Of a stretch of DNA of 8,465 nucleotides, positions 6,411-8,465 are shown piece by piece; the stretch's first letter is position 1, and every line of letters begins with the position of its first letter. The DNA comes from Nitrospirota bacterium. GTDB taxonomy: Bacteria; Nitrospirota; Nitrospiria; SBBL01; Manganitrophaceae. The position numbers were made by a program, and so were the translations under genes. The notes under the pieces are model-generated. The model saw only the letters and a program-made list of their open reading frames with translations, was not told the DNA's origin and searched no databases. The DNA is taken from assembly GCA_023248505.1 (NCBI GenBank), contig JAHFEM010000054.1, forward strand, positions 1-8,465. The letters are read 5' to 3'.

Positions 6411-7175
6411 ATGCTTCGTCGTGTCGATGTCTTCACTACCAATGAGGCCGGTCAGCCGGTCTCCCTTCCTGATCTCGACCCTTCGACGACTTTCGTGATC
6501 TGTCGGGATGAGGATGCACCTGCGGTTGGTGCGATGGAGTCCCGAGGCGCGGTTGATCGTTGGATTGATGGATGCTTGTTCGGGGACTTGCGAACGTTGA
6601 TCCTAGGGATTGACCGATTCCATCAGAACCCGCAGACCCCTCGGCCCCTCGGCGGATGCAATTTTCTCCTCGCATCCGGGTGCTTCATGGCCCTTGAGTA
6701 CCTCGCGCAAGTCTACGGCCGAAGCAGGGATGCCACCTCGGCGGCGAGGCATTACGTGGCCGACTTCCTGAGCCGCGTCGATCCGAGGTACTTGGAGGTG
6801 TTCGAAGTGCTATGGTCATGTTTCAGGAACGGGATAGTCCACGGATCATGGCCCCAGGCTGTCTGTGTCCGGGGCGATGACTCGACGCGGACCGCGGTTG
6901 GAGCCAATCCAAGGATTGACGGCGATCACTTTGGCCCGGATCGGGGTTATCCCGGGCCTAGCTTTATTATCAGTTCAGCAAGGCTTTTCGCCGATCTTGA
7001 GAGATCGTACGACGAGTTCTTCCGATCGTGGCTTCTCGAGAAAAGCGACGACGCGGTTCTCGTGCGAGCTGCTCCTAGGATTCTTGAAATCAGCCCTCGG
7101 GATACGACTCGCGTTCGACAGCTTTCCGTGATCCGAGCTTGGAGTGATGCAGGTAGAGACGACGGGAACGTCTAA
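6411..7175 (+). CDS. Cassette 3: HEPN-like protein of unknown function
   Basis: This 254-residue soluble protein is not matched to a named family. The centre is helical: CNFLLASGCFMALEYLAQVYG (about 83-103) is followed by a helix carrying FRNGIVHG, in which Arg139 and His144 form R-x4-H with Asn after the Arg. That is the pattern of HEPN RNase folds, found in many toxins and phage-defence effectors, so an RNase role is possible but only inferred. The C-terminal third is charged. ATG 6411 is chosen because AAGGAG (6395-6400) precedes it; the frame stays open to a GTG at 6372, but that lies inside the attC of cassette 2. The stop overlaps the R'' box of its own attC. No antitoxin partner is seen beside it. 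Confidence 0.78.
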   Translation: MLRRVDVFTTNEAGQPVSLPDLDPSTTFVICRDEDAPAVGAMESRGAVDRWIDGCLFGDLRTLILGIDRFHQNPQTPRPLGGCNFLLASGCFMALEYLAQVYGRSRDATSAARHYVADFLSRVDPRYLEVFEVLWSCFRNGIVHGSWPQAVCVRGDDSTRTAVGANPRIDGDHFGPDRGYPGPSFIISSARLFADLERSYDEFFRSWLLEKSDDAVLVRAAPRILEISPRDTTRVRQLSVIRAWSDAGRDDGNV

Positions 7176-7262
7176 CCGGTGCTTGGAGCGGACCGGCGAC
7201 TGCGCGATCTGGTTTTGGCGGACGCCGCTCATCGGCGACCGCTCAACCGCAGGTCGTTGGGC
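7169..7262 (+). other. attC site of cassette 3
   Basis: R'' CGTCTAAC (7169-7176) exactly complements the cassette start GTTAGACG (6383-6390). TTGGAGCGG (7183-7191) pairs with CCGCTCAA (7239-7246), leaving one G of 7185-7186 unpaired. The crossover GTTGGGC (7256-7262) fits GTTRRRY. The long central part (7192-7238) is GC-rich and can form inner hairpins, making this the longest attC here at 94 bases. Confidence 0.82.
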
Positions 7263-7276
7263 AGTGAGTAATCGAC

Positions 7277-7798
7277 GTGAGTAGCGCAACCATGATCTGG
7301 AGCACAGCTGCAGCAGTGATCGCCTCATTGGGTGGCGGGGCGGTTCTCGTCTTCGCGTTCTCGTCTTGGTTAGGCAAAATCTGGGCTACGCGCATTGCTG
7401 AAGCGGAACGAGCGAGGTTCTCAAGAGAGCTCGAGGGCTACAGAAACCAGCTCCAGCAACTTGCCGAAGAGCGACGAGATGCTCTCACTCGCAAGCGAGA
7501 CATATATGCGCAGCTCGCCACTTCGATGCGCGTGTTTCTAGTCTCGGGGAGGCCGGCTTCGGATCAAGAGAAAAAGGACTTCCTGGCAGCGTTCGATGTG
7601 GCAGCGCTTTGGGCTTCTGAAGCCGTAGCGAAGGCGTTGGCTAGCTTTCTTGAGTACAGTACCCGAAGCGCGAATCAACCTGGTAGCGTGACCAACGACG
7701 AATTCAAGAACGCATATCGAGCGTGTCTCAATGCCATGCGACGAGACTGCGGCTTTCCGGATACTGAGTTCAGTTACCCTGTGATCACCTTTCGTTAG
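7277..7798 (+). CDS. Cassette 4: membrane-anchored coiled-coil protein of unknown function
   Basis: The family is not recognised. The 173-residue product has a hydrophobic segment at about residues 8-33 (WSTAAAVIASLGGGAVLVFAF), then a charged heptad-like helix at about 38-75 (RIAEAERARFSRELEGYRNQLQQ onward in outline), predicting an N-terminal anchor with a cytoplasmic coiled coil. A second helical part contains KRDIYAQLATSMRVFL, AAFDVAALWASEAV and a C-terminal NAMRRDCGFPDTEF. No catalytic residues stand out. The start is uncertain: GTG 7277 lies 20 bases into the cassette, and ATG 7292 would give 168 residues; both have only a weak GTGAG upstream. Its layout (short anchor, helical cytoplasmic body) resembles cassette 1, but I see no sequence similarity between them. 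Confidence 0.75.
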   Translation: MSSATMIWSTAAAVIASLGGGAVLVFAFSSWLGKIWATRIAEAERARFSRELEGYRNQLQQLAEERRDALTRKRDIYAQLATSMRVFLVSGRPASDQEKKDFLAAFDVAALWASEAVAKALASFLEYSTRSANQPGSVTNDEFKNAYRACLNAMRRDCGFPDTEFSYPVITFR

Positions 7799-7824
7799 CT
7801 GACATGCGTGATGCAACCAAGAAC

Positions 7825-7888
7825 CTGCCAACAAGCGCTTGCAGCCGACGCTCGCAATGCTTCGCGCGGCTGAAGCGCAACGTTAGGC
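7825..7888 (+). other. attC site of cassette 4
   Basis: L'' GCGCTTGCAGCCG (7835-7847) pairs with L' CGGCTGAAGCGC (7867-7878), leaving G7841 unpaired around a 19-base loop. The crossover GTTAGGC (7882-7888) is the consensus form. R'' is CTGCCAAC (7825-7832), against CTGCCCAAC expected from the cassette start at 7256, so one C is missing. Twenty-six bases separate the gene stop from R''. Confidence 0.86.
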
Positions 7889-7899
7889 GTTCAGAACAA

Positions 7900-8463
7900 A
7901 TGACACACAGCATTGACTTCGAAGGTATAGAAGAGAAGTTATTCCTCATTCAACAGATCGTTCTTGGTAGTCGAGCGTACTGCGAGGACAAACACATTGG
8001 GCGAAGCCTTCACCCTTACGGCGAGGGTGCGTGGGCAGATTACTCCTCTCGATTGCAATCTCTAATCAGCAGCTACACGATTGATTGCGCCATAAAAACT
8101 AGAATGGCTCAAGATTTCATCATGGCAAATGGCAGCGATGTTAACTTGTCTGATGTAGATGAAGAATCACGGGAGGGGTACAACATCGGTACTGTTCACA
8201 AAGGCAACATCACCCTGACGCTACGAGAAAGTTGCAACAAGATCATTCACGCTACAAGGGTCGATCTATCCTGGGTTGAGACCCGACTCCGAAGATCCAA
8301 GAAAAAGATCGAACACTGGAACGGCGGTTACAACCTTCACGGAAAGCACGGAGCGCTCGCGTGGCACGTTGAGCTCGACATGCTGTCATGGGCCGTCGCG
8401 ATGGAAACTTTTCACACCTTCCTAAATGAACGCGTTGACTGGTATCGGGTTTATGGTCTCTGA
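7900..8463 (+). CDS. Cassette 5: soluble protein of unknown function, degenerate HEPN-like motif
   Basis: The 187-residue product is not recognised. It is soluble, with an N-terminal helical part (FEGIEEKLFLIQQIVLGSRAY), a middle LRESCNKIIHATRVDLSW (108-125) and a C-terminal block containing HGKHGALAWHVELDMLSWAVA (148-168). The CNKIIHA segment with Asn113 and His117 recalls an HEPN R-N-x3-H motif in which the Arg is replaced by Cys112, so any RNase activity is doubtful. ATG 7900 lies 11 bases after the attC crossover. The frame extends back to 7804, but that part is attC DNA. There is no clear ribosome site. The stop at 8461-8463 is almost at the window edge, and the attC of this cassette lies outside. 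Confidence 0.76.
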   Translation: MTHSIDFEGIEEKLFLIQQIVLGSRAYCEDKHIGRSLHPYGEGAWADYSSRLQSLISSYTIDCAIKTRMAQDFIMANGSDVNLSDVDEESREGYNIGTVHKGNITLTLRESCNKIIHATRVDLSWVETRLRRSKKKIEHWNGGYNLHGKHGALAWHVELDMLSWAVAMETFHTFLNERVDWYRVYGL

Positions 8464-8465
8464 TA

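Larger units (their letters stand above)
5409..8465 (+). mobile_element. Integron gene-cassette array without visible integrase (CALIN-like)
   Basis: Five same-strand cassettes follow one another, each with one gene: 5409-5989, 5990-6383, 6384-7256, 7257-7882 and 7883 to beyond the window. Each of the first four ends in an attC-like site whose hairpin arms contain at least one unpaired extra base, and each crossover is G^TT. The R'' box near the end of cassettes 1, 2 and 3 is exactly complementary to the start of the same cassette (9, 7 and 8 bases), which is what excision as a circle requires; cassette 4 matches with one base missing. The attC sites differ in sequence and length (64-94 bases), unlike the uniform repeats of a long-settled Vibrio-type array. 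No intI is seen, so movement would need an integrase supplied from elsewhere. Confidence 0.88.

Noticed and set aside
7793..7800. GTTAGCT as an extra crossover site
   Set aside because: It overlaps the stop codon of the cassette 4 gene and has no hairpin arms; the true attC follows at 7825-7888.
7804..7899. Upstream start for the cassette 5 gene
   Set aside because: The 32 extra codons would translate attC4 DNA belonging to the previous cassette; ATG 7900 follows the crossover.

Overview
The window joins two unlike regions. The left part (about 1-5045) is the 3' end of a [NiFe]-hydrogenase operon. It holds the C-terminal end of a catalytic large subunit, best matching the cytosolic group 3b (NADP-linked, HyhL/sulfhydrogenase alpha) type, then its C-terminal processing protease, then hypA, hypF, hypC and hypD. 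All are on the + strand and tightly packed, with 1-, 8- and 4-base overlaps or a 3-base gap. Together they make the active-site cofactor: HypF supplies the cyanide precursor, HypC and HypD build and carry the Fe(CN)2CO unit, HypA acts in nickel delivery, and the protease trims the large subunit after nickel insertion. HypE and HypB, needed for the same pathway, are not in the window. HypA is unusual in having no zinc-binding domain.

Positions 5046-5408 are non-coding. They hold a likely rho-independent terminator just after hypD, two copies of a GC-rich hairpin that differ only by a compensating base pair, two AT-rich perfect inverted repeats, and a good candidate promoter (TTGACA, 17-base spacer, extended -10) pointing into the right part.

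The right part (5409-8465) reads as an integron gene-cassette array. There are five consecutive same-strand single-gene cassettes (the last cut by the window end), and each of the first four ends in an attC-like site with a G^TTRRRY-type crossover, an imperfect hairpin and an unpaired extra base. The half-site at the start of each of cassettes 1-3 is exactly complementary to the R'' box at its own far end, as expected if each was once an excised circle; cassette 4 matches with one base missing. No integrase gene is visible, so this looks like an integrase-less attC cluster (CALIN) or the cassette side of an integron whose intI lies elsewhere. The five products are not recognised to a named family. 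Two are membrane-anchored at the N-terminus, one carries an R-x4-H motif typical of HEPN RNase folds, and one has a related but degenerate motif.

The host is a moderately GC-rich bacterium able to oxidise or evolve hydrogen. The operon style would fit a lineage such as Nitrospirota or a proteobacterium, but the sequence alone does not settle this. The cassettes differ from each other in attC sequence and base composition, which suggests separate origins.
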